Positions 12,967-26,441 of a stretch of DNA of 64,000 nucleotides are shown here, in pieces; the stretch's first letter is position 1; each line of letters begins with the position of its first letter. The notes under the pieces are model-generated. The model had not been told where the DNA came from and made no database searches. It saw only the letters and a list, made by a program, of their open reading frames with translations. Origin of the DNA: Brachypodius melanocephalos (Eukaryota; Chordata; Aves; Passeriformes; Pycnonotidae); assembly GCA_013398615.1 (NCBI GenBank), contig VZSR01003807.1:40564578-40628577 (forward strand). Reading direction: 5' to 3'. A program made the translations under genes and the position numbers.

Positions 12967-15900
12967 TGCTTTAGTATTTTTAAAATGAAAAAAAATTGTA
13001 GTGGCACTTTGCAAAAGAAACATTTAATAGTAACACATAATTACATTCTATAGTTGTCAAACAGAACAGTGGTTAAGTACCTGTCCAATATCAGGCAGCA
13101 GTAATGCTGTATCAGATATTAATGCTGCTTACCTTTTAGCTACAATGTAATTATTGATATTTTAGTCTGCATTTATTCCCATGTGAAAGTGCTGCTGTAA
13201 TGTAGGGAAGTATTCTTAAATCATAATGCTTATCAAAGTTCATGTGCATCTGAGTGAAATTGAAAATGTCAAATTACTTAGAAAGTGGAGAATTGCTCAT
13301 ACTTTCTAAAATCAGTTGTTTAAAAAGATGTAGGACTCTATTAGAAGCACCTAACTCTTGTGTTCTGGAAAAAGTTCTGCAAACATATGCTCTTCCCTTA
13401 CTTTATGGAGTAATAGAAGGGCTATAAAAGAGCATGGTGCTTGAACATAGAGGGCAGTAGAACATAATAAAGGTCATTTGACATTACTCAGACTGGTAAG
13501 TGGCTGACAGTATGGAGTTCAGCATGTTTTTTATAGCACCCTAAATTAAACATCCAAAATTTTTAGGAGGTTGTGTTTGAGCCCAGAAAATTATGCACTG
13601 GAAAAGCTCAGTCATCTCTTACATTCTTGAGGTCAAGGTGTGTTTTCTGTAGTGTTTCAAAACCTGGATGCACTGAGAGGTCTTAGCAGAGAGAGCCCCA
13701 CATGTAAGGGTTTTGGGCATCCTAAATATATGTTGCTATAGGGATTAATTTCCTTCATCAGGATAAGAGTGGAGGAATTTGGGGGGGTACAGCATTCTCC
13801 TCAGGCGCTGCACATACTTGCTCTCTCATCATTTGACAGCACTTGCAGCCTGTTAATCTGTAATAGGCCATAATGAAAATACATCTGACACCCTTTCTTA
13901 GGTTATTACACAAAAGCAGAGATGAAAATGCAAAGTAAATATGATAGCAAGTAAAAATGGCCCACACTAGAAGCATAGGGAAAAATACTATAAACATCCC
14001 TTAAAATTTCAAGTGGTTGCTCATACAAAGTGTTTCTTTACTAAACATTTCAGTGAAAGGATACTTTCAAAGCAATGTCTTTTCTATGTCTGAATACCTA
14101 TATTCATGTTAAAATAGTCCTAGCTGCAGAGGAAGAAGAATGCTGGCTGGTTTTAGATAGGTGTTATTTGTCCAGTGTTGTTGTGCTTGAATCTCTAAAA
14201 AGATTTGCCTGGGGAGCAGAAACAGTATTATGTGAAATGTAGCCAGTCACATGCCAAACAGAGAGTAACTGCTTATTTATGGATTACCTGAAACAGGCAT
14301 TTATTTATGTATTAAATTTCTCCTCTTGTTCTCAAGAATAACTGACAAGACAGGATTGTTTGCAGAGAGGTTAATGGCTAAATGTGTCAGATTTATTCAC
14401 AGTGAATCATTCAAACAACCTGGCTCAGATTTTTTGTTTTTCCCCCTTGGAATAAAGAGGTGCTAATAGATGGAAAGGAAGGTTTTCTGTCCAAAAGATG
14501 GAGCACAAGATACTGGCTGGAAACAAGAGTGGAATCCTTTTGTACGTACATAGCTGCAGTAAATGTGCAGAAGTATTATTTGGTACATTTATTTCAGGGG
14601 TACTTTCAGGTTCTTTCAGATGGCAGCTGCCTGCCTTGTTATCCAATGTCCTGAAATGAGTAATGCTATCTGTGAACCCCAGCTGTGACCTGTGTATTCC
14701 TAACAAAACAGGAGCATTTTCATAGCTTTAGTAAAATGTGGTGAATATTCCAGACCAGCAGGTGGACTGTGCACTTAGTAAATAGTGGCAAGCAAACCTT
14801 CTTTGGTCTTAATTTTTCTAACTGCAAACATTAGGTAGAATCAGAAGCTGACTAAGCTGGAAACAAAGTGGTGTTGCCTACTGAGTCAGCTGGTAGCTGG
14901 TGGCGGCTATATCTGTATGGGATGAGCAAACTCTTTCTCACAGGCTTCAGTTTGAATCATAACGTTGAAGATCACAAATAATGTAGCATCCACAGCCTCT
15001 CATCCTGTCAAAGAAGGGAGGATAAAAGACCTGTGAATCGGAAAGAATTAACAGAAAGTTTTCTGGTTGATTCTTCCATCCTTTGAAGCTTGTGGAATGA
15101 GCTCCCGCAGTTTTTCACTCGACATTAAGGTCTGATCATCCCACAATTTTTTTCCACATCAATGACACATGCCCATCAAATCTTCTTGGTAAGAATCACC
15201 CATAACTTCAGCTCAGCTTCCCTTTTACTCCTGAGGAGTCTTTAAAACTTCCAAATTGTCTGGGATCTTGCTGGGAGCTCTTTTTGCAAGAAAGCAGAGT
15301 TACTCTTAACCCTTAGACATCAATACCCTCTTTCTTCCCTCCACCCTGGTACTCTGCTCATTCAATTACTTTTCTCCTCAGCTAGCATGAAATAAGCATT
15401 TGGCACCAGAAAGTGCCTCCAAATTACCATCAGTTGGCTTTGATGGACGCTGGAAGACCAAATGCCTTTGGGAGAGGCATTGGGGAAAGAGATCTTTCTG
15501 CTTTGCAGCAGAAATGAGGCTGGCTCGGCTCTGTAGAGGCAGAAGCCGACATGGCTTTGTGCAGACAGTTGTCTCTGGCAGAGTCAGCCCTGAAGTATTA
15601 AGTGCAATCAAACATAAGTCAGCAGGGCTATATAGTTCATTTCCCAGTGGTATTCTATTCAATCATGTGCTTAATGTTTTGATATATTTCAGAAGCATGG
15701 TAATAAAAAGATATATCTGTGCAATGTCATCTTTCACTCCTTTCAGTGCCACTCTAGACAAATTCAGTATCGTCTGTCCAAAGTGAAGCACAGAGTAAAA
15801 TTAAGCATCTCAAAGACAGGAAAAAAAAAAGATTTAAATGTGAAGTCAGGCATAATTCTGAGTTTGGACTGATAAGTCCTCATACTTGGCACATAAATTA

Positions 15901-17745
15901 TTTCAGTAGGTGATTCAAAGATGAAGAAGGCCATGACCAGAGACTATTAAAAAAATCAATGATGAAGTAGTTTAGCCAGCATGCTATTTACTTCTTGGGT
16001 TTTCATATAATATATGAAAATATATAAACCAAAAAACCCTCATAATTTTAGCTATTTTTTCTTAATGGCTGAGCTGTGGGGGTTTTTTTCCTTCTTTTAA
16101 GGATTGTTTATTGACTTCACTTGTGTTTTGTTTATTGAGTGTTGCCGATGACCCATTTCTATTGGTTCTGGTACAAAGTTTCTGTGTAACAATATCTAAA
16201 ACTTTTCCCATAAAATTCAATGCTGAAACTCCCAGATATTTCAGCAATCAGGGCTGTGGGATAGATCTTGGTTTGGTGAATATAGTCTCAAGTGCCTCCT
16301 GCTGATGTGCATCTTATGGCTGCAGATTCAGGTCCTGGAAGAACATAAATGGCTATAGCACAGAGTTATCAAACTATGAAAAACATGCATTATTTATTTA
16401 CTAGGGTGGAACTGGAAGAGTTACAGTAAGGCTAGATAGTGTCTCAGACATATCCTCATTGTCCAATCTCAGTCAAAATTATACTGGCATCTGTCCCATT
16501 TGAGGAACTAAATTTGAACCATGACTTGACAGCGGAGGAAAGTTCCTATTGACCAAAATAAGTTTTGGGTTTTTTTTTCGTTCCTGCAGACTGCAGCCTG
16601 AAGTGATTTAACAAACATGCTGCCTTAACACAAGCGTAGTGGGGAGGTCTGATATCTTCATAGTAACTTCTTCCATGTACTGAATCTTGCTTAAAATCTT
16701 GGGTCTCATCTTCAAAATGCTTCTTTGAAGCTTGGACTTAAGCTGACCTGAAAGATTGTGTGAACACTAAAGACAGAAGGTGGTTGTAAACACAGTTCCT
16801 TTAGCATTATAGTGTCTGTGGAGGTGACATGTCCTTTGCTACCTTGTTCCATCCTCGTCTAAGGTCCATTATGTGCCCTATGACCACAGATAATTATTGC
16901 ATTAGGCACACAATTTTGCCTTTTGTCTGGAGTGAGAGTGAACAAAACCCAAACACTGTGTTGCTTAATGCAGTAGCAGAAGGGATATTGACATTCTGGG
17001 AATGATAAGGCTGCAGGGATTTCTGCAGGAGAGAATGAGTGGCTGATCACTGCTCCCAAATCCCTCAGAGCTTTGTACGTGCAGCTGCTGAGGTTATGAT
17101 GATGAGTCTGGTCCATTAAGAAAGGTTTTCAGAAATGTCACTCAGCTTTATTTAACAAACAGAGTTTACTGGCGAATCTCATGGCATAAGAGAATGGGAG
17201 GTGACTGAATATGACCTATGTGAGAGGCTTTTGGTCTGAAAACTGGGGTAAACAACAGTAAAACAGAGTATTTGAGTGATTGAGAGCCAAACTGCACAAC
17301 CAACTGACTTGGCACTGCTGTCTCAACAACAAATGGCTGGCTAGCAGTGTCAGCCCAGCTGGTGTTCAGAGTTCAGATGCCCCTAAAACTGATCCCAGAG
17401 GTAGCAGCCAGGAGATCTGACCTATTTGAAAGTGCCAGAAAACTCTTGGGCTTGGCTGGCTTCACGCACAGCTTGTTTCAGCAAGAGCTGGACAGAGGTC
17501 ATGGTTTTGCTCTGCAGTTTTTATGTACTAACAGTGCCATTTTAAGTCCTGGGATTTTCGATGCAGGCTGACTGATGAACTTAGCTTTTTATACAGCTTT
17601 TCATGCATTGGCTGTTTCATGTTTGTGACTTTTCTTTCACCAGCTGTTACTCGGGCACCATGGAGGCCTGGTTTACATTGCTTGCTTCTCTGTCTCAGGT
17701 TTTCTGGTGGATGTTCCTGGACTGGTTTTGTACAGCTGACTCAAG
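12966..17745. other. Unique noncoding stretch
   Basis: No gene recognised. The longest frame is 128 codons on the plus strand at 15400-15786. A 94-codon frame runs antisense through the same bases (15378-15662). Neither resembles a known protein. The bases above the poly-T run, 12966-13330, are AT-rich and show no open frame that would point to a retrocopy. Confidence 0.65.
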
Positions 17746-17945
17746 ATCATAGAATCACCGAATGGTTTGGGTTGGAAGGAACCTTAAAGGTAGCCTTGTT
17801 CCTACCTCCCTGCCAAGGACCCCTTCTACTAGACCAGGTTGCTCAGAGCCCCATTCAACCCGGTCTTGGACAATTCAAGGGATGGGGCATCCAAAACTAC
17901 TTTGGAAAAATCCGTGCCCGTCCCTCACTACTGTCTTATATCCTT
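17746..17945 (-). mobile_element. CR1 LINE, 5'-truncated 3' end
   Basis: Read on the minus strand, this is the last 200 bases or so of a CR1 retrotransposon, a non-LTR element that makes up most bird interspersed repeats. On the plus strand it opens with the reverse-complemented octamer tail (ATCATAGAATCACCGAATGG) followed by GTTTGGGTTGGAAGGAACCT, both near-exact matches to the remembered avian CR1 3' end. The block 'agaccaggttgctcagagcc', the downstream 'gggatggggcatcc' and the further matches to about 17945 fit too. It is truncated at its 5' side, as most CR1 copies are, and holds no reverse-transcriptase frame. The scattered mismatches suggest an old copy. Confidence 0.95.
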
Positions 17946-19684
17946 TTTACTTCACTGTGATTACTTCAGAGAAATTAATTACTAATTAGGAAACTGACTA
18001 GATTGCAAATGTGGCTTATACTCACGCACAGGTGCATACCTTTGGGGCTGGATTTTCTTTTTGTAAACACAGGTATCAACATGCTGAACTATTTTTACTT
18101 GTGATTCATGCTAACAGTAAGGTATTGTTATTTTCTCCCTTATTCCCTGGCCACCTATTACCACTCTGATACTTGCTAGTCCCAATATACACAGTAAACA
18201 AAAATAATGGGACCAATTTAAGTGTAGGCAGAGAGGCAGCCATCTATGGTAACAGTCTGTAAGCACTGCTAAAATTGTGGTGGTGAAGGAAAGCCAGAAT
18301 CCTGCCTTTGACTTTGCCAGGGCTGGTGCCTTGGAGAACCAGGCTTGCCTTTGAAGGACACATGAGGGCTAAGGAGGCAAAAACTCCTACTAGGAAAAAG
18401 GAGTCTGTACTCTAGATGAGATTTTCCAGCTGATGAGAGAGAGCCCTGCCCTCGACTTACCACCAAAATGAACTGAGCTGTCTCCTCCAGCCTGACCCTT
18501 CTCTGCTGCTCTACTGCTGTGTCCCAATTAATTTTGTCATGAGAAGTGGTGGGCCAGTTTTGAGAAATCACAAGTTCGTCCAGCTATATTCCCTGCTAAA
18601 TTTTTTCATCTTAAAATATCTCAACATGAAGAATTCAATCCTGTTCATCCTGAGTCTGTGGTGAGAGGAGCCTGGCATTGTTCTCAGGACAATGTGGTTT
18701 GCAACTCGGATGTCTGAGAGCACATCCATTAAAATGCAACTTACCACCACTATTAAGAAGCTATGAAAGACTATATTTTCCTTGACTTTAATCAGTAGCA
18801 TTAATGTGATGCAAAGTATGACCTAATGGAAAGAATATCAAATCCTATGGATTCTCAAAGTCATTGTGGATTCTGGCTTTGCTGCAGAAGAGTTGCTCTT
18901 GTCTGTGGCTTCATAGTCATTTTTCTGGCTCCTATAATACAGGATGCATTTTAAATTCCTACCACAAATCCATGAAGAAAAATATTTATAGGGTCTGTGG
19001 AAGGTAATAATTTCAGATATTTATTAAAAAACAAAACACCCATGCAATTCTTCTTCTAAAATAAGTAAATTTCAACCCTCTACTTTTTTAATAGTAAGCA
19101 GTATCACAGGGAATTTTGGTGTTTAATATTCTAAGCTCATAGTCTTATCCAAAATGGCAAGAAAGTAAACTCTCTAATGTTACCATTTTCATATTAGAAA
19201 GCGGGCATTCTTTATTACAATGCTGGATACACGAGGGGATATTTCCACCAAAATACAATGCATGTGGATATAGAAAAGCTCCTATACATATGTACACACT
19301 ACATTTTACATACATGTTCATTGGTTTTCAAAAAGAAACAAAAGAAACCTATGTATGATAAAAACTTCTCCAGAAAAATTAGCATATTTCCCCTCCCATT
19401 GGTACATGTGTTTGTACTTGGAGTCTCTCTTGTGGGCTTTGGTGGGTGTAGACCTTAAAGTTATTGTTGACTGCCTGAAGAACTTGATGTTACTTCCCAA
19501 ATATGGAGCTGAGTTGGCACAATGAGTCTCAGTCATTCCTGTGGAGACTCCTGACTGAAAAAGTGTGTTCTCCTGTTCCTCTCCTTGATTAATGTTTATC
19601 TGGAACTTCATCTGAAAAGATTAACTAACACAAATATTTTTCTGTCTCTGGATATTCTGAGAGAGTTACTAAAAATGGGTGAGG

Positions 19685-19748
19685 GCAATACAGAGAAAGA
19701 AATTGCTAGTTGTACTCATCTGTACGTTAGCTCAGAGATTGATTTTTC
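19685..19748 (+). repeat. Dispersed 64-bp duplication, copy A
   Basis: These 64 bases recur in the same orientation at 22703-22766 with three substitutions in my hand alignment. The match stops abruptly on both sides. The core shared string includes GTACTCATCTGTACGTTAGC and CTCAGAGATTGATTTTTC. The two copies lie in different reading frames of their surrounding open frames, so shared protein coding is not the reason. I do not recognise the sequence as CR1 or as either LTR found in this window. Confidence 0.9.
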
Positions 19749-22702
19749 TGAGAAAAAGACAACCAGCTGGAATCTCAGAAGAAATATGTATAATTGTACA
19801 CTTTGTATAGTTTAAGAGACCTGAAACTTTATTTTCTGTGTGTTATTTTTGCATCTCTGACTACCAACAAGGAAATATTTTCTGAATTTTGGCCATTGGC
19901 AGAAACATCTGTGCAGTGGCAGAACAGGAAGATGTTGTAGTAGCATTATAACCAAGCACTGTGTTTGTTTATAGGTGTGGTAGGGCCATACTCCCAAAGA
20001 AATGGATCCAAAAGACAATTTTTATTACTTAATGCAAAGTTCCACTTTGAAAGAACATTGGTACAAGTTCCAGTTAATTTTACCTGGTCCAGAACTCCAG
20101 TTACCATACCTTAGCTGTTCAGAATGGCTGAACTGGGCTGTAGTAGAGAGGGGAAAATGGGAGGTGCACAGATCTGTGTGCACCCCAGTCCCTCTGCAGA
20201 AGATGAGTGCTTGCCTGGACATGCTGAGAACTGTGTTTTGCTGTGTGAAAGATGAATTAATAAATTAATATTTTTCAATCTTCCTTTTTTCTCTGAGAGG
20301 ACCAGTTGTTGGTGCTGGACTGATCTTGGACCTGGTGCTTGCAACATCAAGACTTTTTTCTGTTGGTCCCTGATTTTAACATCACTGTTGAGTTATCACA
20401 GCAGAAACTCTCTAAACCACAGCTCACTGCAATTGGACCTTTTCATATAACTGAGATACTAATGATAATTTTTTTTTATTTTGGCCTTGACAGAACAAAT
20501 TTTGATTATCAATCAAACTCTGACTCTTGAAGGAAAAAAAGCAAAATTATATCTTCTACAGGTAACTGAGCTTTTGTTTAAAGAAAGACAACATTTATAA
20601 CTTTTCATTTCATTAGCAACTTCTTCTGCTTCTAAATATCTGCTAACAGGTTTAAGCTCTCCCCCACCTCAAACCACAGGCAGGAAATAATATAAGAATT
20701 CCAGACCTTGGTTATAACTATGACAGCTCCATCTGGGTAATTGGATTTATCAGAAATTACAGCCTTATCAAACTCCCACACTTACCTGTCTTGCCACTGA
20801 GCATTTTTGTGGTCATATGCCTCCAGTCATGGGTGACAGAAATGCTGACTGTGTAGTGTCATCAGGAGAAATTGATGCAGGAATGCCTCAAGGTACCAAA
20901 GTGGTCAGGGAAGCACAGGGGATGTGGGTGGAATAGCCCAAACACCTGCTGTGCCATACTGACATTATTGCAAATAACAACCTATTACATATGGGTTTTC
21001 TGGGGTATGAAATGTCTTGGGCAAGTGGCGGCTGAGAGATCTTTCTCAGCTGGAAATGTTCTCACAGCCCTTGTATAAAACAGTAGTTTCTATGTAGGTA
21101 TGTCATTCTTAACAAGCAAGTAATATTCGTGCAGATGAATCATAACAACTATCTTTCTAGTCCTTTAAAATTTCCTTTTTGCCATGGGAACTTGCATCAA
21201 AGCAAGTGGATCTCTGGAAATCCTGTTGGTGTTGTGGTGTGACTGGATACAATGAGAAAACAAGTTACTGAGGTACCTTATTTTTCTCTGGGATTTTCTG
21301 AGGCTCAGCTGGACAACAAAAGTGGGCTTTGGTACAGGCTGTACCTACTTATGTTATTTTGTCAGATTATGTGGTTATTTTTGATTGACTGTCCTGCAGA
21401 AGGAGAGGATATGCTGGGCTGGGCTGTAACATGCATAGATTAGAGTAGCTCCTTTTCCATTTGCCTGTAGGGAAATATGTTGTATCTCTGGCCTAGGCTT
21501 AATTAAAAAGGAGTTTAAATTCTACATAATTTGAATTATTGTTGTAATTAAAGTCAAATTCTTCAGGATTTAATTTGCATAGAGGGTTGATCAAATATGC
21601 TTAATCCATCTGTGGTCTGTGATACTGACACTTGTGGCCAAATAAGTAACATCAAAGAATGAATTCACTTCCTTCACCTGTCACAAGGCAGTGATGTGGA
21701 TAGAGCAGCAGAAGAGAAGGAAGCAGATAAGGTGTGTAAAAGGCCATAAGGTCTGTGAGAGCCACCACACTCCCTTGTCAGAGCTTCAAATATTTTCTTG
21801 AGGTGAGCTCCAAGAGCCTGCAAACAGAATTTTCGTGATCCACAGGACACACTTTCTTCCAAAAGCTGCTGTGAAAATAAGCCTGATATGTCAGCATATT
21901 TTGAATGTCAGATACGATTTATGAAATGAGACTTCAAGCCTTATTTCCTTTTATGACTGAATAAAAGTTTTTCATATGCTTATTAAGATAACCTGAGAAT
22001 CAAAGAGGAAAACAATGAATCACTCACAAAGAAGAAGTGAATCTTTAAGGGAATCCTAAAAAAGAAGCATTTATCATCCAAGCTTCTTCACTAATCTCCC
22101 CAGGCTGAGTTGCAGTCCCATCTGTATGACTGATGCTGTCTCTGAACAGTGTTTTTCCCCACGTCCTGCCTTGCCTTTCCCTGGTTAGTCAGGCCACCCA
22201 CCCACATGGATGAATCCAGGAGCTGGAGGTGATGCAACAGTGTTTCTCTCCCTTCCCCATTGCCACTCATATTGCAGCCAGTTCAAAGAGTGAACACAAA
22301 TCAATACCCTCAGCTGCTGAAATCAAGCAAATCTTATGGGTTGTTCTGTGTTGTCTTTCATGATTAAGTTGTTTTCCTTTCCAATAGTGGTTTCTTAGGC
22401 TGCCATTACAAGAAGAAAAAGAACAATTTCTCCAGCTGATGAGTTGAAAGACAAAATCAAATGATACTGTTTGATTCTGGTCTTCACACAGAAACACCTG
22501 CATATAAAGCTGCAAGCTTAAAAGTATTAAGACCTTCTTAGGTGGTGTGGTTTGCATGCTGATGACCAGGTCAGAGGTAGGGTAATTATTGTTTTCACCC
22601 AGGTTTCCCTCAGTGAATGATCTGTTTAATCTGGTCTATCTGTTTAATTTCTTGTCCAGTTTAAAACTATTTTGTTGCTACAAATCTCTCTTTATTACAA
22701 AA

Positions 22703-22766
22703 GCACTACAGAGAAACAAATTGCTAGCTGTACTCATCTGTACGTTAGCTCAGAGATTGATTTTTC
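22703..22766 (+). repeat. Dispersed 64-bp duplication, copy B
   Basis: This is the second copy of the block at 19685-19748, about 3.0 kb downstream and in the same orientation. The differences are single substitutions near the left half: A/C, G/C and T/C. The right 38 or so bases appear identical. Flanking bases on both sides show no similarity, which argues for a copied short segment or two pieces of one unrecognised interspersed repeat. Confidence 0.9.
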
Positions 22767-23417
22767 CAGCTCACATCATCAGTAACAAACCGAAAATTTG
22801 GAAGTGTCTCTGCAATGCACTAATGGATCTGCTCTTCATCCCACTCAGTGCTGGACTGGACTAGTGTTGCTAGTAATTAATCCAGAGCTGTGTTTGAAAA
22901 GTCAGGAAGAGTAGTGAGGGGTCTAAAAAGTCATCTGTCCACTCTCAGAAGTAAGTTTCAGTTTCTGTGAGTAGTAGTGGCTCCAGTACCAGAACTGGAG
23001 TCCCTCTGTTTAGTATGGCACTGGAGGGAGGACTATCAAAAGTATTATTTATCATGATTGATGTTGAGCATGAGGATTAGTACTGTCAGGGAGGCATTGG
23101 GACCCTAGAGTTTCTGTGAATGTTCCTTGGAGATAAGAGGCTTCCTATGTATTCTGTTGAATTTGGAATAGGTGTTTAAATTGCAATTAAATTGCATTAA
23201 TTCTGAAAATGAGAATTAAAACCCAGGTACTGGAAATATTGACTTAGGGAAGAGCAATTCAGCCCTTTGCTGAATCTCTGTGTAAGCATTAGAACTTAGT
23301 TGTCTGAAGATGACTTGGGGGATTTTTTGGCATTGATTATCTTCCAGACTCCACTGGTTATTCTTTCTTTAGCAAGAATTTTTATATCAAACATTGGCAC
23401 ATAACTCCTGTGTGGTG

Positions 23418-23441
23418 CACACACACACACATACACACACA
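23418..23441. repeat. (CA)n microsatellite
   Basis: A CA-dinucleotide run with one internal T interruption (…CACATACACA…), about 12 units. This is an ordinary simple repeat. Confidence 0.9.
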
Positions 23442-24434
23442 GAATGGCAAACCCTTTTTATTTCCAAAATGTTATGAAGACATCTCGCAGTTTTTGACAA
23501 AGATTGATCTGAACTTGTTCCATTTGTTGATCCACCTATCTTCAATACAACTTCCCTTCCCTTGGCTTGGCTTCTGCTGTCAATATGTAATTACCCACTG
23601 GAAAGTGTTTCTTTTTAGAGTTACCAGAGGACAATAGAGCCAACACCCACACCTTTGCCCAAGTCCATGGATGAAAAACTGAAGTGAGGCCAAAATCTAC
23701 CATAACATTAACTAGTGGTGGTTTTGACATGTAAGCATTGTAGCAGCTTACAGGACTCCAGTGTAGCCAAATATATTCTTCCTCTTGTGATTTTATGTAT
23801 TTTTGACAGTGCTACTATGAAGTAAAATCTCCTGAGGCTGGATTTGGGCTCTGTGGCAGACCCGTCCTATGGCCCACTTCATGAAGCTTTTAGAAATTCC
23901 ATGTACAGAGGCAATGGATGAAGTCTGTAGTAAGCAGAGACTATCTGGGGCTGTGTTCTATTGCCATTAAGTTAGTAATAGAACTGTTGGTGATTTACTT
24001 GCATGGGACTGACATTCAATTATACCTGTTTTAAATTTTATATACAAATGAGAAATATTTTTATTAAAACATTATCAATTCTGTTGAAAAGCCAGATTAA
24101 ATGGCATGCTACCACAACTGTGAATTAAAAACCCCACAAACAATAAGTAAATAGTCAAATAGGGAATCATATTTCAAAACATATTGACTATATTGATTGG
24201 ACAGAAATGGGCTGGATGAGAGAAACTCTGTGTCTTCAGATAGAAGAAAACCAAGTTATGGCAACTTTTGTTCATATGCTTCAATGGCTCAGTTGTGCTT
24301 TAAACTGAATTGTTTCTGCTGTATTTTTAAAATACTAAAAGTTGTAAAAAGCCTTCAGGAGATGATCTGAATGATTTACTTTATACCAATATAGATTCTA
24401 TACCTATCTTGTAAGCCATCACAGTTCTTCACAG

Positions 24435-24467
24435 GACACTACACTGCACTACACCACACTACACTAA
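24435..24467. repeat. (ACACT)n-like degenerate microsatellite
   Basis: About six imperfect copies of a five-base unit ACACT/GCACT/ACACC stand in a row. Simple repeat with no further signal. Confidence 0.75.
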
Positions 24468-24987
24468 TACAATATTGTGTCCCAAACCATCACTGATAAG
24501 ATATTCTTCCTTATATTGTAGTGTCATTTTCTTCCTAAAATGACAAAACCAGGAAAAGGAAGTTGATTTCTTCAAACCAATGAAGCTCTCTCCTTATCCA
24601 CCAGCATCATGTGCATTTGACTCTGAGTTTGTATTACTGGAAGGGTGCTACCAGAAGGGAACATTGCAGGAGCAAAGAAGAGTGGGTTTAGGGCTATGAA
24701 ATCATAGCAGACATTCCAGTTATCCCATTAAGATAAGATGTGACCTGTAAATGGAAGACTGATACTTTAGAGGCTGACATTTGGTTTCCCAGTGTGCTCC
24801 TAGCATATTGTAATTTGTTACAAAACAATGAGTAGTATTCATTTTAGGCTAAAAGTTTCTTTAGCACAATATGCTGTGAAAACAGCAATTGTATTTTATG
24901 ACTTGCCAGGCACTCTTTCAATGTGCTAGTGAAATTATCAGAAAATGAATAGGAACAAGTTTATGAATATTGCATGAGAGGAGCTGT

Positions 24988-25009
24988 ACAAACAAACAAA
25001 CAAAAAAAA
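24988..25009. repeat. (CAAA)n short repeat
   Basis: Four copies of ACAA or CAAA run into an A8 stretch. Low-complexity sequence only. Confidence 0.75.
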
Positions 25010-26342
25010 TCTATGGTTACAGACATATTACTCCTTTTATTAAAGCAGTATTTATTCATACATTAAAATAATCACAGTGAAATATTAAAGAATTTGGTCT
25101 AAGCTGGGAAAACTGTAACCAGAGTTGTTTCAGTCTCTATATTTAGTGTCCTCTCCCTCACCACTGTACAGTTCGTACTCTGCTGTGGACATAACTCTCC
25201 CTCTGGATGTGGCTCTTTGTGTTGTGGGAAATCTTTATAAATATTCTGCCTGGCCTCAGCTCAGGAAAGGAGCTGCTACTTGCAGGTCATGTTGGTTTCT
25301 ACAAATGAAGGATGCTCAAAGCTCTAAAGAAAGGTGGGAAATCTCTGGAGACAAGAACTTGTATGCTCTTGGAGGTGAGCAGAGGTGAGGTTTTTGCCTT
25401 GCAGAGCTGCTTCCCACTCAGAGAACTTTGGTCTTACATTTCTGGTGTCTCTTGTGAAGAAAATGGCACCTCCCTGCAGAGATGATGCTGTGGTTTCATA
25501 TGTGCATTGCCAATACTTGTCTCAATATTTTCATCCCATTTCAGCAAGGCTGGCAGATGACCACTGTATTTTTACCTACTGCCTCACCAGGAGGCAGCCT
25601 GCAAGTCCTGCTGTGCCAGTGCCCTGCAAGTGTGGCAGCCCTTTCCCCAGGCTCACAACCTCACACCTTTACAAGCTGATTGTTTTCCACTCTGAGACAC
25701 CTGCTATGAGGTGCTCCTCATCCCACCACCAGTATCTTCTTTTTAGAAATTCACAACAGAGGATTAATATTTTGCACCACTTTTTGTTGTTGAGTTTTTT
25801 GATGCAACAAGCCCTACAAGGTTGTCTCACCTGTGAGAAATAGGACAGGTTGTGTTTTAACGCCACATTCCTGTGATTGTCACTGGGGACTGCAAGTCAT
25901 GCTCTTCTTCTTTGTAGTTTGTGTCAGCAGCCACTCTCCCAAAATTAGCTGTTTACACCAGTTCTCTTCCAGCAGAGGTGGAGCTCATCTTCTGCCCAGC
26001 AGTTTCTTTCTGGTAACTGAATTATTAGGAACTACAAAATGCTCAGTGATGGACAAAGGTGGGTTATTAAGAGGTATCCCATTTGGGATTCAGCACTGCT
26101 TGTGCCCCTAAAGAGCAGCTACAGAAACCACAGGCTCTAGGTTGTCCCCTGGCCTTGGGCAGGAGCCGAGGGATTAAAATAAAGAGCAAATGGCTGCTGA
26201 GGGCAGGTAAATAGAAAGAGAGCAGGATAGACATATCCATGTGTGCACACTCCATGCTGGGGGTGCTAGTCTCAGGGAGAAGTGTAGGTTACTGGGATCG
26301 TACCCCAGGGGTAAGCCCACATTGGGATCGGAAAACAGCTGG

Positions 26343-26441
26343 NNNNNNNNNNNNNNNNNNNNNNNNNNNNNNNNNNNNNNNNNNNNNNNNNNNNNNNNNN
26401 NNNNNNNNNNNNNNNNNNNNNNNNNNNNNNNNNNNNNNNNN
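26343..26441. other. Assembly gap (99 N)
   Basis: A run of 99 N marks unsequenced DNA. On its left, the string GGGATCG occurs at 26294 and again at 26324, 30 bases apart. On its right there are two G5 runs (GGTGGGGGTAGATGGGGGT). The gap may therefore hide a GC-rich minisatellite that did not assemble. The true length is unknown. Confidence 0.98.

Larger units (their letters stand above)
17946..26342. other. Unique noncoding stretch with a dispersed duplication
   Basis: No gene recognised. The notable content is a 64-bp block present twice (annotated separately). Small simple repeats are a CA run at 23418-23441 and a CACTA/ACACT-like run at 24435-24467. The longest frame is 152 codons on the plus strand at 25385-25843. 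It has no recognisable domain and is partly overlapped by other frames on both strands. Confidence 0.65.

Noticed and set aside
15378..15786. Antiparallel open frames of 128 and 94 codons
   Set aside because: Each is the shadow of the other and neither resembles a known protein. I found no splice-site context that would make an exon convincing.
23418..23441. CA repeat, at first considered as part of a CRISPR-like or minisatellite array
   Set aside because: It is a plain dinucleotide repeat. No spaced direct-repeat array is present anywhere in the window.
25385..25843. 152-codon plus-strand open frame
   Set aside because: It is among the longest in the window, but its composition is irregular, it shows no domain, and other frames overlap it on both strands. 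Frames of this length are expected by chance in 64 kb.
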